10,390 nucleotides of DNA from an uncultured Selenomonadales bacterium. GTDB taxonomy: Bacteria; Bacillota; Negativicutes; Selenomonadales; Selenomonadaceae. Each line of letters begins with the position of its first letter. Positions within the stretch are counted from its first letter, which is position 1. The notes under the pieces are model-generated. The model ran no database searches, was not told the DNA's origin, and worked only from the letters and a program-made list of their open reading frames with translations. Positions 1 to 7,737 of this stretch are shown one piece after another. The DNA lies in contig CALGGP010000233.1 of the NCBI GenBank assembly GCA_937915885.1, positions 1 through 10,390 of the forward strand. Direction: 5' to 3'. The position numbers and the translations under genes are program-made.

Positions 1-17
1 GTTCGGGGGCGACGGGT

Positions 18-289
18 GGGGCGCCGCTCAACGCTCCCACCCTCCGAGCGCGGCGACCAACTTATGGAAGCGATTCCCACCCCGCGTTGGCGGCGCCCGC
101 CCAAAAATTTATTGCCGTCGCCTTCGATGCACGGGGCGTTGATGCCGCAGGCGTTGTCGCCGCCGCCAAGTGCCGTCGCCTTCGAGCGATCGGGGCGCTG
201 ACGCCGCAGGGTGGGTACCTCTGTCCTCATTTGGGCGCAGACAGCGGGGGCGGGCGCGGCGTCGGCGCCCTTGCCGTCACTCCCGTTGC
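18..289. repeat. GC-rich hairpin repeat element, copy 1
   Basis: This is the first of two tandem copies of a GC-rich non-coding element; the second copy begins exactly 319 bp further on and both edges keep that offset. It opens with GGGGCGCCGCTCAACGCTCC and ends with GTCACTCCCGTTGC, and it repeatedly carries the palindrome GGCGCC as hairpin arms. Copy 1 continues past its edge with CCCCCGAACCCCCAATTT into a heptamer array, a border also seen near 7556-7574. The first 17 bases of the window, read on the minus strand, resemble the same border (CGCCCCCGAAC), so an inverted copy may lie just outside. All reading frames through it are low-complexity Pro/Arg/Ala and I do not regard any as a gene. 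Confidence 0.85.
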
Positions 290-301
290 CCCCGAACCCC
301 C

Positions 302-333
302 AATTTCGCATTACGCATTACGAATTACGAATT
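302..333. repeat. Degenerate AATTACG heptamer array between the element copies
   Basis: Four 7-bp units with variation (AATTTCG, CATTACG, CATTACG, AATTACG) are followed by a partial AATT. The array sits exactly between the right border of element copy 1 and the GGGGCGCC left border of copy 2. It is the same kind of array that brackets the related element upstream of the adhesin gene, so heptamer arrays look like the normal boundary of this element family. Confidence 0.85.
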
Positions 334-336
334 GAA

Positions 337-608
337 GGGGCGCCGCTCAACGCTCCCACCCTCCCGAGCGCGGCGCCCAACTTACGGATCGATTCCCACC
401 CCGCGTTGGCGGCGCCCGCCCAAAAATTTATTGCCGCTGCCTTTGATGCACGGGACGCTGATGCCGCAGGCGTTGTCGCCGCCGCCAAGTGCCGTCGCCT
501 TCGAGCGAGCGGGGCGCTGACGCCGCAGGGTGGGCAGTACTGTCCTCGGTTGGGCGCCGACACAGGGGGCGGGAGCGGCGTCGGCGCCCCCTCCGTCACT
601 CCCGTTGC
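337..608. repeat. GC-rich hairpin repeat element, copy 2
   Basis: This is the second tandem copy of the element at 18-289, nearly identical with scattered substitutions. Unlike copy 1, its right border (CCCCGAAYCCC plus heptamers) is missing: homology stops at base 608, and the stop codon of the adhesin gene follows at 610-612. Its left part forms an imperfect hairpin from GGGCGCCG with CGGCGCCC near 338-400. Its right part holds a perfect 10-bp inverted repeat. No gene is supported here. Confidence 0.85.
552..592 (-). other. Strong hairpin just downstream of the adhesin gene
   Basis: A perfect 10-bp inverted repeat, GGGCGCCGAC (552-561) with GTCGGCGCCC (580-589), encloses an 18-base loop. 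An overlapping alternative 8-bp stem pairs AGGGGGCG (564-571) with CGCCCCCT (585-592). It begins about 18 bases after the adhesin stop codon in the direction of transcription. There is no T-run after it, so it is not a classical intrinsic terminator; it could block 3' exonucleases or pause polymerase. Copy 1 retains a weaker version. Confidence 0.5.
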
Positions 609-609
609 A

Positions 610-3600
610 TTATCGAAGTTTTTTATTGTCGATGTAAAGGTGTGCGGATTTGATGTTGTATGAATCGGCTTCCTGCTCGAGCGCCGCCTGATTGAGCATT
701 GCCTCGAGCGTATTCGGGAATGTGACATTGTCGCGCGCGGCGACCAACTCTTTATATTTTTCGTCGGTGTTGAGGAACGCCTCCAACGTCGAATAAGCGC
801 CGTACTTCTGCTCGAGCGCATACCCTTGCGTCGTCTGCAGATAAGCGTCGGCGCTGTCAAACGCGGAGTATTTATTCATCAATCGCCCCTCGGGCGTCGA
901 CGCCATGTAAGCATCAATGTCGTTGTAGCCGATGAAGGGCAGATAATCTTCGTTGTCGAGCTCGTCGGCGGCGTTGACGATGTAATACGCCTCCGCACTG
1001 TCGTAGCCGCTGAATTTCGTCTCGAGCCGTTTAAGCGTCTTCTGCTGACTGTCGGTAAGGAATTGCGTCCCGCGATACTGCTGCATTCGAGCGTACTCAC
1101 TTTCGAGCGAATTGCGCAGTTGTTGAGAATCCATCAGATATTCCTCGAAAACTTCATCGACCTCGTCAACGCGATCCTGATATCCGTCTTTGATCGACAG
1201 ATATTCTTGATACTCCGTCGCGACCGTCGACTTGAGCGTTTCGTAATCGGCTTTGCCCGCCGTGTAAGTTTGATACTCGCCGCCGATCTCCGACGCATAA
1301 TTATCGACCGCCGCCTTGAGCTTGCCGACGTAAGCGCCCTCGTAATCAGCCGTCGGAGCGATCAGCCCCGCGTCGATCCACGCGTGAATCTGTTTTTCGG
1401 TGTCAACTTCCTCCACGTCGTGCTGATACGTCGCCGACTGCTGAATTTTGCCGTCGTCGCCCCAAGTGTTGACGTAAACCGTGCCGTTTTCGGAAGTCAA
1501 TTGCCCGATGTTCAAAGTGGCGTTGTAGCCGCTGCTGACGGCGACATCATGATTTGCAACGACATCCGCCACGCCCGACGCGTCGATGTACATCGCCTTG
1601 CCGTAAGCGCCCACCGCGCCGTTGCGCGAAGTGAGCTTGACATCCTTTGCAATGATATCGGCGGGGTTGCCGAAATAGAGCGCCAACGATCCGAGCACAC
1701 CTACCGAACCTGTGATATTGCCCGTCGCCGTCAACGTGACATTGCCCCGCGCGGAGCCGTCGCTCGATTGGCTTTTGATGGGAGTGAAGTGGACATTGCC
1801 CGGGAGCGCGCGCCCGTCGCGAATGCCGCCGCTCACATTGATATCGATATCGCCGCCGGCGGAGCGGGCGTAGAGAATGACTTCATCGGTATAACCGCCC
1901 TTGTTGATGACGCCGAGCGATTCAATGTTGACGCCGCTGATGTCGTCGCGCGCGTAGAGGTAAGCATCATTTGTTCTGAGCGCGGTGCCTTCGTCTTGAG
2001 TGATGCCGCCGTTGTTGACGAGGACAGTCAATCGCGTGGTGTCGCCGCCGACATTCACATCGCCCGTAAAGTGCACATCGCCGTTTGAAGTGATGTAGAT
2101 CGGCGCGCCGGCGGCGTCCTTGTTGAGGAAGCCGAGCTCGATCGGTCGGGACGCGTTGACGTTGAAGGTGTAAGTCTGAAGCGTCTGCAGTCTGTAATCC
2201 CAATCGATTTTGCTGCCTAAAAAGCCCGACTTTTGTTTTGCATAAGAGTAATAAAGGCGTTCCGATTCGGCAGTCAACCGGAGATTGTTATCGGCTTTGT
2301 CGGTTGAGTTATTGAGCGACAGGAACGCGCCCGCCTCGAGGTCGGCGTTCTCGACCGTTTGAGCGTCGGGCGTGACCGTGCGCATATATTCATTCCACAC
2401 GTCGGAATCAAGCACCGGATCATTGATAGGGGTATAAATAAACCTGATCCCTTCATGGCGTATGCGTGAGGTGGTGCGCTCGCCGCTGCCGTCCGTCCAA
2501 TTGTAGCGCATGCCTGCGGCGGGCTGATAATTTATGTGCTGCGCATAGAGAGTGTTTGATGTGGTCTGAATGGCGTCGTTGAGCATGCCGTCGGCAAAAT
2601 GCTCCTTCAACATCTGCGCGTAATTGTTGATGTATCGCGTCTGACCGGGCGTATATTCCGTCCACGTATCATTTCCGGTGTCGACGATGGTGATCTTGCC
2701 GCTCCGATAGTTATTGATGACTTTGCCGAGTTCGATGGGGAGATCGGTATTGTTTTTGATGTCGATGTCGGCAAAACCGTTGGCGGCGAGAATTTTTCCG
2801 TTGCCCGTCGAGGCGATCCGCCCGCTGATATAAATTTGCCCGCCGCCCGTTTCAATGTCGTCGGCGATCAGTCGACCGTCCTCGACGGTGATCGGCACAT
2901 AGTAATAGTACCAACCCCTGTAGTCGTTATAGACGGCGCCGCTTTTGCCGACATAGCGACCGTTTTGAATGTCGGACGGATTGACATCGATGAAGTAAGA
3001 ATCATAGCCCGATTGAATGATGCCGTTGATATTGATATCCTGCGCGGCGATATAAATATTCGAGCCCGAGATGCGCCCTTCGTTGGTGCCGCCGTCAATG
3101 TCGGTGGCAATCACCTGTTCATATTTATCGGACGCCAACAGCGGATTGATGTGACTGCGGGCTGCTTCAGCCTTGCCGTCGGTCTCCTTGACGTAAATAT
3201 CTTCGAGCGACTTGCTGATATTCAACATGCCGTCGACGTAGCCCTGATTGAGCGTGCCCGCCGATTCGATGAGCACGTTCCTGCCGCTGACGTTGGCGTC
3301 GGTGGCGATGTCGATATCGCCCTTGGTGTTGACGATGGAGATATCGCCGTAGAAATTTTCGATGGAGCCCTGCACGAGCATATCGGGATGCGGAGTATAA
3401 GACGAGGCGGCGCCGTCGGTTTTCGCGGTGACGTTGACGGCGGAGTTATCGGGATCATTGCGGATAGAAATTTTCCCCGCGCCCTTTTCGGCGGCGCTCG
3501 CGATCTTGAGCGTCGAAGCGAAGGAGGGATCGCCCGAGTACCTTGCCTTGCCGTTGAGATTGATGTTGCCGACGTTGGAGGCGCGCTTAACGTCGTTGAG

Positions 3601-6600
3601 AATGAGATATGCGTTTGAAGTGTTCGTGATGTTGACGTTGGGAGCGCCCGCCGTCTTGAGCGTGCCGCTGCCGTTGACGGTCGAAGTGTTGAGATTTAGA
3701 TTGCCGCCAATCGAAGAGAGATTGCCGATCTCGACGTAGCGGATATCGACGCCCTCCGCTTGCGCCGATTCGTTTTGCCCTTCCGTCGTCATCAATCCGA
3801 GATCGCGAAGTTTTTGAATGACGCGTTCGCGCTCGGCGACATAGCCCGCGACCGCCGCCGTATTCACATCGGATTGCGCGCCGGTGTAGTACTGATCGAT
3901 CAGCACGTTAAGCGCGTTGAGCCGCGCGACCAATTCTTTGCCGTATTCTTCATCGCCCTCGGTATAGTCGACGTCGATGTTCGATGTGACGGTGAGCGTG
4001 CCGCTGCCGTCGGTGCCGCTGATGTTGAAGGCGCTCGGGACGACCTTGCCGCTGATGCTGATATTGATATCGTCGGTGGCGACGCCCGCTTGCACGGTGC
4101 CGTTGACGGTGACGGCGTTAATCTTTTTTCCGTTGCCGCGCGTCAGCGGATTCGACCAATAGAAGAGGAGATCGGAGCCGCGCTGTTTGTTGCTGTATCG
4201 AAGATCGACGAGCCCGCCTTCCGCGCGGAGATTGACATCGTCGGCGCCTCGGATCGAGCCGTTGACGGTGATCGAATTGTTTTCGGTCAGATCGTAATAC
4301 GCATTTTGATTGCTGCCGAAAAAAATTCCGCTCCATCGGCTGTTAATATCCGACGTGATGTTGACGGCAATCGGGATCAAGTTGTCGCGAGTGCTGCCCG
4401 CGTCGACGTTGACAACGCCGCCCGCCTCGACGGTGCCCTTTACATCGACGAGATTTGTCCGATCGAGGGTGGTGTTAATATTACTGATCAAACCGGCGGA
4501 GAAGCTGTCGCCGTTACCGAGCGAATTGCTGTCGAGCGCAAGGAAGTCGATCGCGCGCAAAGTCATATCGCCCGCCGACTTCAACGACGCATCGGCGGCG
4601 ACGCGAATTTTATTGTCGACGGCAACGGCGGAATCGACGTTCGCGGAAATGTCGTTTATCCCGACGTTCATATCGCCCGTCGTGGTGATCGCGTTTAGGA
4701 GATCGCCTTCGCTGACGGCGGTGTAGGATTGCGCGCCCGAAGTTTCGACGGTGCCGTTGAGCTCGACGGACGTTTTCTTGTCGACGGTGAGCGCGCTCGT
4801 AATATCCGCATTCAACTGCCGACCGAAATAATTGACAAGCGTGTAAAGTTCTTCGCCGTTATATTCGCCGACGTTGAAGTTGCTCCGCGCGGAGATGTCG
4901 ACGGATTGAGCGTTGAGCACGGCGCCCTTGTCGATCGATGCAGTTGTCGAGCCGCCGAGCGTATTCGACGCGGCGATGTCGGCGCCGTTTTCATTATGGC
5001 CCTGTTGGGCGTAAGCGTTAGCGGTGTCGTCGGAGGTGGCGTTGATCGTGATCGCGTCGTCGACCGTCCACCAGCCGCCGACCGAGGCGCTGACGGTGAT
5101 ATCCGAACGGTTTTCAACGGTCGACTTTGCATAATTGCCGGTGATGCCGGTGCCGCCCGTCGCCTTGAGGTTGGTGATGCCGCCGCCGCTTGCGTTGACG
5201 GTGAGACTGCCGACCTTCTGCTCGATGCCGTTGTCGACGCCGCTTGAGGCGGTGATTTTATCGTCGGCGTTGACGATTGCGCCGACCGCGCCGCTCGACA
5301 AAACGATCGAATAGCCGTTGACGTAAGCGTGCCGCCCGATGTCGGAGGCGCTTTCGACGTTGACGGCGGCGCCTTCCGAATAATTTTCGCTGCCGATCTT
5401 GACGGTGGTTTTCGTGGCGGTGTTGACGACGGCGGCGTTGGGATCATCGGTGCCGTTGAGCGCGCGCATTTGAGCGTCGGCGCCGATCCGAGCGAGCGAG
5501 CCGCTGATTGCCGAGTAATTGACGATCGGCGCGTCGAAAGTATTTGCGTTGGAGACTTCGACCGAGGCTCCGCCGCCGAGCTCCGCCGTCGCATTCATTT
5601 TCGTCCGCCCGTTCGATTGATAAACGCTTGGGATGTTGGCGACGGTCGCGGGATCATACGTCGACGACAGATTGATCGATTCGCCCGAGAATTTATGACC
5701 CGTGTCGGCGATCGTGACGGTCGCGAGCCCGTTATCGACGGCGGCGGCGTTGGTGGACGCGGTATCGTTCGAGCCCGCGCCGACCACATTGACGTTGGCG
5801 CTCGAGCCGTTGACGGCACCGACATTGATATCGCCTGCGGCGTTGAGATTATCGGCGGTGCGCGCAAAACTTTCGATGAGCACACGGGCGGAGGCGTTGT
5901 TGGTGCTCTTGCCGACGGTCGAGGGCGTGCCGACGACCGCAGTTTGCACCGCCGCGTTGAGCAGATTGACAGAAAGATTATCCTCCGCGCGGATATCGAT
6001 ATCGCCTTCGGACGCGGTAATATTACTGCCGCGCACATTGACGAGCGTCTCACCGCTTCGACGGACGGAGTTATAGCCGATGCCGATCTCCGCCATGCCC
6101 GCGCCGACTTCGTTGACGGTTGAGTTGATCCCGTCGCCCGATTGGATCGCGCCGATCTCGACGGTGGCGCCGTTGACGGTTGAGCTCGTCAATAAAGTTT
6201 TGGCGTTGTGATTGATTGCAACGACGGTGGCGCCGATGGTATTTTGACTGCCGTTGACGAGCGTAGCATTGTTTTGTTCGATCGTATTGATTTTTACGTT
6301 GCGACCCGCCGTCAAAGTTGAGCTCGAGATATCGGTCAGCACTCCGCCCGTCGACGCGGGAGCCTCGTAGCCGCTCTCGTTGATCAGTTTTTGAGCATAA
6401 GCGCTGTCGAGATCGCCGACGCCCGCATTGATCATGATCGCTTGGACATTGACGGAGCCGTCGTTGATTGCCGATGCGGTGAAGGAGCGCGCGGCTTTGC
6501 TTTCGACGGTGAGATCGCCGCTTGCGTTGAGCGTCGAATTTTTGATAACGGTCTGTGTCGTATCATTGATCGCGTTGGCATTGACGCCCGCGTTGATCAT

Positions 6601-7413
6601 GATCGCCTGGACGTTGACGGAGCCGCCTGCTGTCGCCGACGCGGTAAAGGAGCGCGCGGCTTTGCTTTCGACGGTGATATCGCCGCTTGCGTTGAGCGTC
6701 GAATTTTTGATAACGGTCTGCGTCGTATCATTGATCGCGTTGGCATTGACGCCCGCGCCCGTCACGTCGAGCGTCGTCGTCGACTCCGCGCGGATGATGA
6801 TATCGCCGTTGCCCGACGGGTCGACCGTCATTCGGAGGTTGGCGATGTTATTGACGGTGTCGCCCGCGTTGACGAGCGAGCTGAAGTTTATATCGGATTG
6901 CGCGTTGAGCGTGGCGCCGTCGACGGTGATCGATTGTCCGATGAGCGAAATATTGTTTCGAGCGTTGACGGTGCCTTTGATGTCGACGGAGCCGCCGTCC
7001 GATTGCGCGGTAAATCCTCCGGCATTAATCACGCCCGTCTTACCGATCGCGATCCCCTCGGGCGACAGAAAATATAAATTCCCGTCGATGGCGCCGTTTC
7101 TGATCGCGTTGACGGTGCCGTTAATGTCAATCCGATTGTTGACGAAGTTGATCAGATCGGTCGCGAAAACACTGCCGCCTTCAACGTTGAAGTGCATGTT
7201 GGCGATCTGATCGGCGTCGAGCGTAAATTTGTCGTAAGTGCTGCGCGCGGTGTTGCCGTCGATGGATTGAGCGTAGAGATTATGAATGCTCTCGTCGGGA
7301 TTGATCAGCGGATTGCCGTCCCGATCGGTGATCTCCGACGCCTGCGCGGGTGTGACGAACAAACTGAAGGCTGTCAAGCCGAGGAGAATTTTTTTGACGG
7401 TGCTGCGCTTCAT
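610..7413 (-). CDS. LktA-like filamentous adhesin, two-partner secretion exoprotein (TpsA)
   Basis: This is a very large secreted protein of about 2267 residues, expected to be carried across the outer membrane by the TpsB encoded just upstream and to fold into a long surface beta-helix used for adhesion. Residues 1-25 form a Sec signal peptide (basic KRSTVKK, hydrophobic core, cleavage after TPAQA). Residues 26 to about 200 form the TPS/haemagglutination domain, with the signature YFLSPEGIAIGKTGVINAG at 114-132. Then follow hundreds of degenerate Asn/Thr/Val/Gly beta-strand repeats, including a perfect-period 55-residue tandem duplication at 221-330. A helical insertion lies near 1150-1215, a Tyr-rich stretch near 1480-1505, and the last 240 residues are helical with short repeats. 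I found no cysteine, as is usual for such fibres. I chose the ATG at 7413; a TTG at 7422 would add three residues before the signal peptide. The ribosome binding site is weak (GAATGGA). The C-terminus ends abruptly in what looks like a beta-strand (SAHLYIDNKKLR), so the gene may be truncated. LktA is a leukotoxin in Fusobacterium, but nothing here shows toxicity. Confidence 0.9.
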   Translation of the reverse strand: MKRSTVKKILLGLTAFSLFVTPAQASEITDRDGNPLINPDESIHNLYAQSIDGNTARSTYDKFTLDADQIANMHFNVEGGSVFATDLINFVNNRIDINGTVNAIRNGAIDGNLYFLSPEGIAIGKTGVINAGGFTAQSDGGSVDIKGTVNARNNISLIGQSITVDGATLNAQSDINFSSLVNAGDTVNNIANLRMTVDPSGNGDIIIRAESTTTLDVTGAGVNANAINDTTQTVIKNSTLNASGDITVESKAARSFTASATAGGSVNVQAIMINAGVNANAINDTTQTVIKNSTLNASGDLTVESKAARSFTASAINDGSVNVQAIMINAGVGDLDSAYAQKLINESGYEAPASTGGVLTDISSSTLTAGRNVKINTIEQNNATLVNGSQNTIGATVVAINHNAKTLLTSSTVNGATVEIGAIQSGDGINSTVNEVGAGMAEIGIGYNSVRRSGETLVNVRGSNITASEGDIDIRAEDNLSVNLLNAAVQTAVVGTPSTVGKSTNNASARVLIESFARTADNLNAAGDINVGAVNGSSANVNVVGAGSNDTASTNAAAVDNGLATVTIADTGHKFSGESINLSSTYDPATVANIPSVYQSNGRTKMNATAELGGGASVEVSNANTFDAPIVNYSAISGSLARIGADAQMRALNGTDDPNAAVVNTATKTTVKIGSENYSEGAAVNVESASDIGRHAYVNGYSIVLSSGAVGAIVNADDKITASSGVDNGIEQKVGSLTVNASGGGITNLKATGGTGITGNYAKSTVENRSDITVSASVGGWWTVDDAITINATSDDTANAYAQQGHNENGADIAASNTLGGSTTASIDKGAVLNAQSVDISARSNFNVGEYNGEELYTLVNYFGRQLNADITSALTVDKKTSVELNGTVETSGAQSYTAVSEGDLLNAITTTGDMNVGINDISANVDSAVAVDNKIRVAADASLKSAGDMTLRAIDFLALDSNSLGNGDSFSAGLISNINTTLDRTNLVDVKGTVEAGGVVNVDAGSTRDNLIPIAVNITSDINSRWSGIFFGSNQNAYYDLTENNSITVNGSIRGADDVNLRAEGGLVDLRYSNKQRGSDLLFYWSNPLTRGNGKKINAVTVNGTVQAGVATDDINISISGKVVPSAFNISGTDGSGTLTVTSNIDVDYTEGDEEYGKELVARLNALNVLIDQYYTGAQSDVNTAAVAGYVAERERVIQKLRDLGLMTTEGQNESAQAEGVDIRYVEIGNLSSIGGNLNLNTSTVNGSGTLKTAGAPNVNITNTSNAYLILNDVKRASNVGNINLNGKARYSGDPSFASTLKIASAAEKGAGKISIRNDPDNSAVNVTAKTDGAASSYTPHPDMLVQGSIENFYGDISIVNTKGDIDIATDANVSGRNVLIESAGTLNQGYVDGMLNISKSLEDIYVKETDGKAEAARSHINPLLASDKYEQVIATDIDGGTNEGRISGSNIYIAAQDININGIIQSGYDSYFIDVNPSDIQNGRYVGKSGAVYNDYRGWYYYYVPITVEDGRLIADDIETGGGQIYISGRIASTGNGKILAANGFADIDIKNNTDLPIELGKVINNYRSGKITIVDTGNDTWTEYTPGQTRYINNYAQMLKEHFADGMLNDAIQTTSNTLYAQHINYQPAAGMRYNWTDGSGERTTSRIRHEGIRFIYTPINDPVLDSDVWNEYMRTVTPDAQTVENADLEAGAFLSLNNSTDKADNNLRLTAESERLYYSYAKQKSGFLGSKIDWDYRLQTLQTYTFNVNASRPIELGFLNKDAAGAPIYITSNGDVHFTGDVNVGGDTTRLTVLVNNGGITQDEGTALRTNDAYLYARDDISGVNIESLGVINKGGYTDEVILYARSAGGDIDINVSGGIRDGRALPGNVHFTPIKSQSSDGSARGNVTLTATGNITGSVGVLGSLALYFGNPADIIAKDVKLTSRNGAVGAYGKAMYIDASGVADVVANHDVAVSSGYNATLNIGQLTSENGTVYVNTWGDDGKIQQSATYQHDVEEVDTEKQIHAWIDAGLIAPTADYEGAYVGKLKAAVDNYASEIGGEYQTYTAGKADYETLKSTVATEYQEYLSIKDGYQDRVDEVDEVFEEYLMDSQQLRNSLESEYARMQQYRGTQFLTDSQQKTLKRLETKFSGYDSAEAYYIVNAADELDNEDYLPFIGYNDIDAYMASTPEGRLMNKYSAFDSADAYLQTTQGYALEQKYGAYSTLEAFLNTDEKYKELVAARDNVTFPNTLEAMLNQAALEQEADSYNIKSAHLYIDNKKLR
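772..1017 (-). repeat. Short Tyr-rich helical repeats in the adhesin C-terminus
   Basis: The adhesin tail contains four related segments: KFSGYDSAEAYY (residues 2133-2144), FIGYNDIDAYM (2160-2170), KYSAFDSADAYL (2181-2192) and KYGAYSTLEAFL (2203-2214). They share the pattern aromatic, two residues, aromatic, acidic or Ser/Thr positions, then A-[YF]-[LMY]. They follow a charged segment from about residue 2020 that is probably helical or coiled-coil and rich in Glu, Tyr and Lys. This composition is unlike the beta-helical body. I do not recognise a named domain. Confidence 0.55.
6418..6756 (-). repeat. 165-bp internal tandem duplication in the adhesin gene
   Basis: Two 165-bp copies, plus a 9-bp remainder (GACGCCCGC), lie head to tail: the anchors at 6418, 6583 and 6748 are each 165 bp apart. 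At the protein level this gives two 55-residue units beginning GVNANAINDTTQTVIKNSTL (residues 221-275 and 276-330), differing at only a few positions. The near identity indicates a recent in-frame duplication just after the TPS domain, adding one module to the fibre. Confidence 0.9.
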
Positions 7414-7435
7414 AAAAATCAATCCATTCTTTGCT

Positions 7436-7467
7436 AATTAGGAATTAGGAATTAGGAATTAGGAATT
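7436..7467. repeat. AATTAGG heptamer array in the adhesin leader/promoter region
   Basis: Four perfect AATTAGG units (7436-7463) are followed by a partial AATT. Read in the direction of the adhesin gene this is a CCTAATT array ending 23 bp upstream of the ATG at 7413. Perfect short tandem repeats can change number by slipped-strand mispairing. At this position that would alter promoter spacing or leader length. It also forms one boundary of the GC-rich element core that follows. Confidence 0.85.
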
Positions 7468-7570
7468 GAGGGGCAGCGGATGGGGGCGCCGTCGACGCTC
7501 CCGCCCATCACCGACGGCGCCCAACCGAGGCTGGCATGCCCACCCGCGTCGACGGGCGCCCCCGAATCCC
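7468..7570. repeat. GC-rich hairpin element core upstream of the adhesin gene
   Basis: This is a shorter relative of the elements at 18-608, in the same orientation. It shares GGGGCGCCG, GACGCTCCC, CGGCGCCCAAC, CCCACCC and the right border CCCCCGAATCCCAATT. A perfect 10-bp inverted repeat, GGGCGCCGTC (7484-7493) with GACGGCGCCC (7513-7522), encloses a 19-base loop. It fills much of the 324-bp gap between the transporter and adhesin genes, so a transcript running through would carry this hairpin in its leader. No open reading frame here looks real. Confidence 0.75.
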
Positions 7571-7602
7571 AATTACGAATTACGAATTACGCATTTCGCA
7601 TT
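7571..7602. repeat. AATTACG heptamer array, right border of the upstream element
   Basis: Three perfect AATTACG units (7571-7591) are followed by CATTTCG and the start of a fifth degenerate unit. Together with the AATTAGG array at 7436-7467 it brackets the GC-rich core. Its sequence matches the array at 302-333 more closely than the AATTAGG array does. Confidence 0.85.
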
Positions 7603-7681
7603 GAAGTCGTCGTCGCCCTTCGATGCGCGGCGTCGGCGCCCGAAATCAATCCTTCCGATATATTTATATGCTGTCGAAGGG

Positions 7682-7717
7682 AAAAAAATACGATCTCCGA
7701 TAAAAAACGGCGATCGT
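7682..7717 (-). terminator. Possible intrinsic terminator after the transporter gene
   Basis: On the minus strand, ACGATC (7717-7712) can pair with GATCGT (7695-7690) around a 16-base loop, and a run of seven T follows at 7688-7682. It begins about 20 bases after the transporter stop codon. The stem is short and only half GC, so it would be leaky at best. If it works, the adhesin needs its own promoter. The AT-rich stretch at 7657-7670 contains TATAAA on the minus strand but has no convincing -35 partner. Confidence 0.35.
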
Positions 7718-7737
7718 CCGATAAATTTTTTGCCGCG

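Noticed and set aside
302..333. CRISPR array or telomere-like repeat
   Set aside because: Units are 7 bp with no spacers, only four to five units long, and located at repeat-element borders; there are no cas genes nearby.
16..663. Overlapping plus-strand frames in the 5' repeat region, and the minus-strand frame 318-860
   Set aside because: All frames stay open because the element is GC-rich and stop-poor. The peptides are low-complexity Pro/Arg/Ala, and the two element copies do not preserve one frame as a gene would (period 319, not a multiple of three).
610..1400. Contact-dependent inhibition (CdiA) toxin tip at the adhesin C-terminus
   Set aside because: There is no VENN-type pretoxin motif and no small immunity gene downstream; the tail is a helical repeat region followed by the repeat element.
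826..6123. Long plus-strand reading frames opposite the adhesin gene (for example 826-2088, 2599-3618, 3760-4698)
   Set aside because: They are antisense to a clear 2267-codon gene, are Arg/Asp/Val-rich mirror translations of its repetitive beta-strand codons, and lack recognisable domains.
7414..7422. TTG start at 7422 for the adhesin
   Set aside because: It adds only MIF ahead of a complete signal peptide beginning MKRSTVKK. The ATG at 7413 has the better-placed GGA-containing site, although both are weak.
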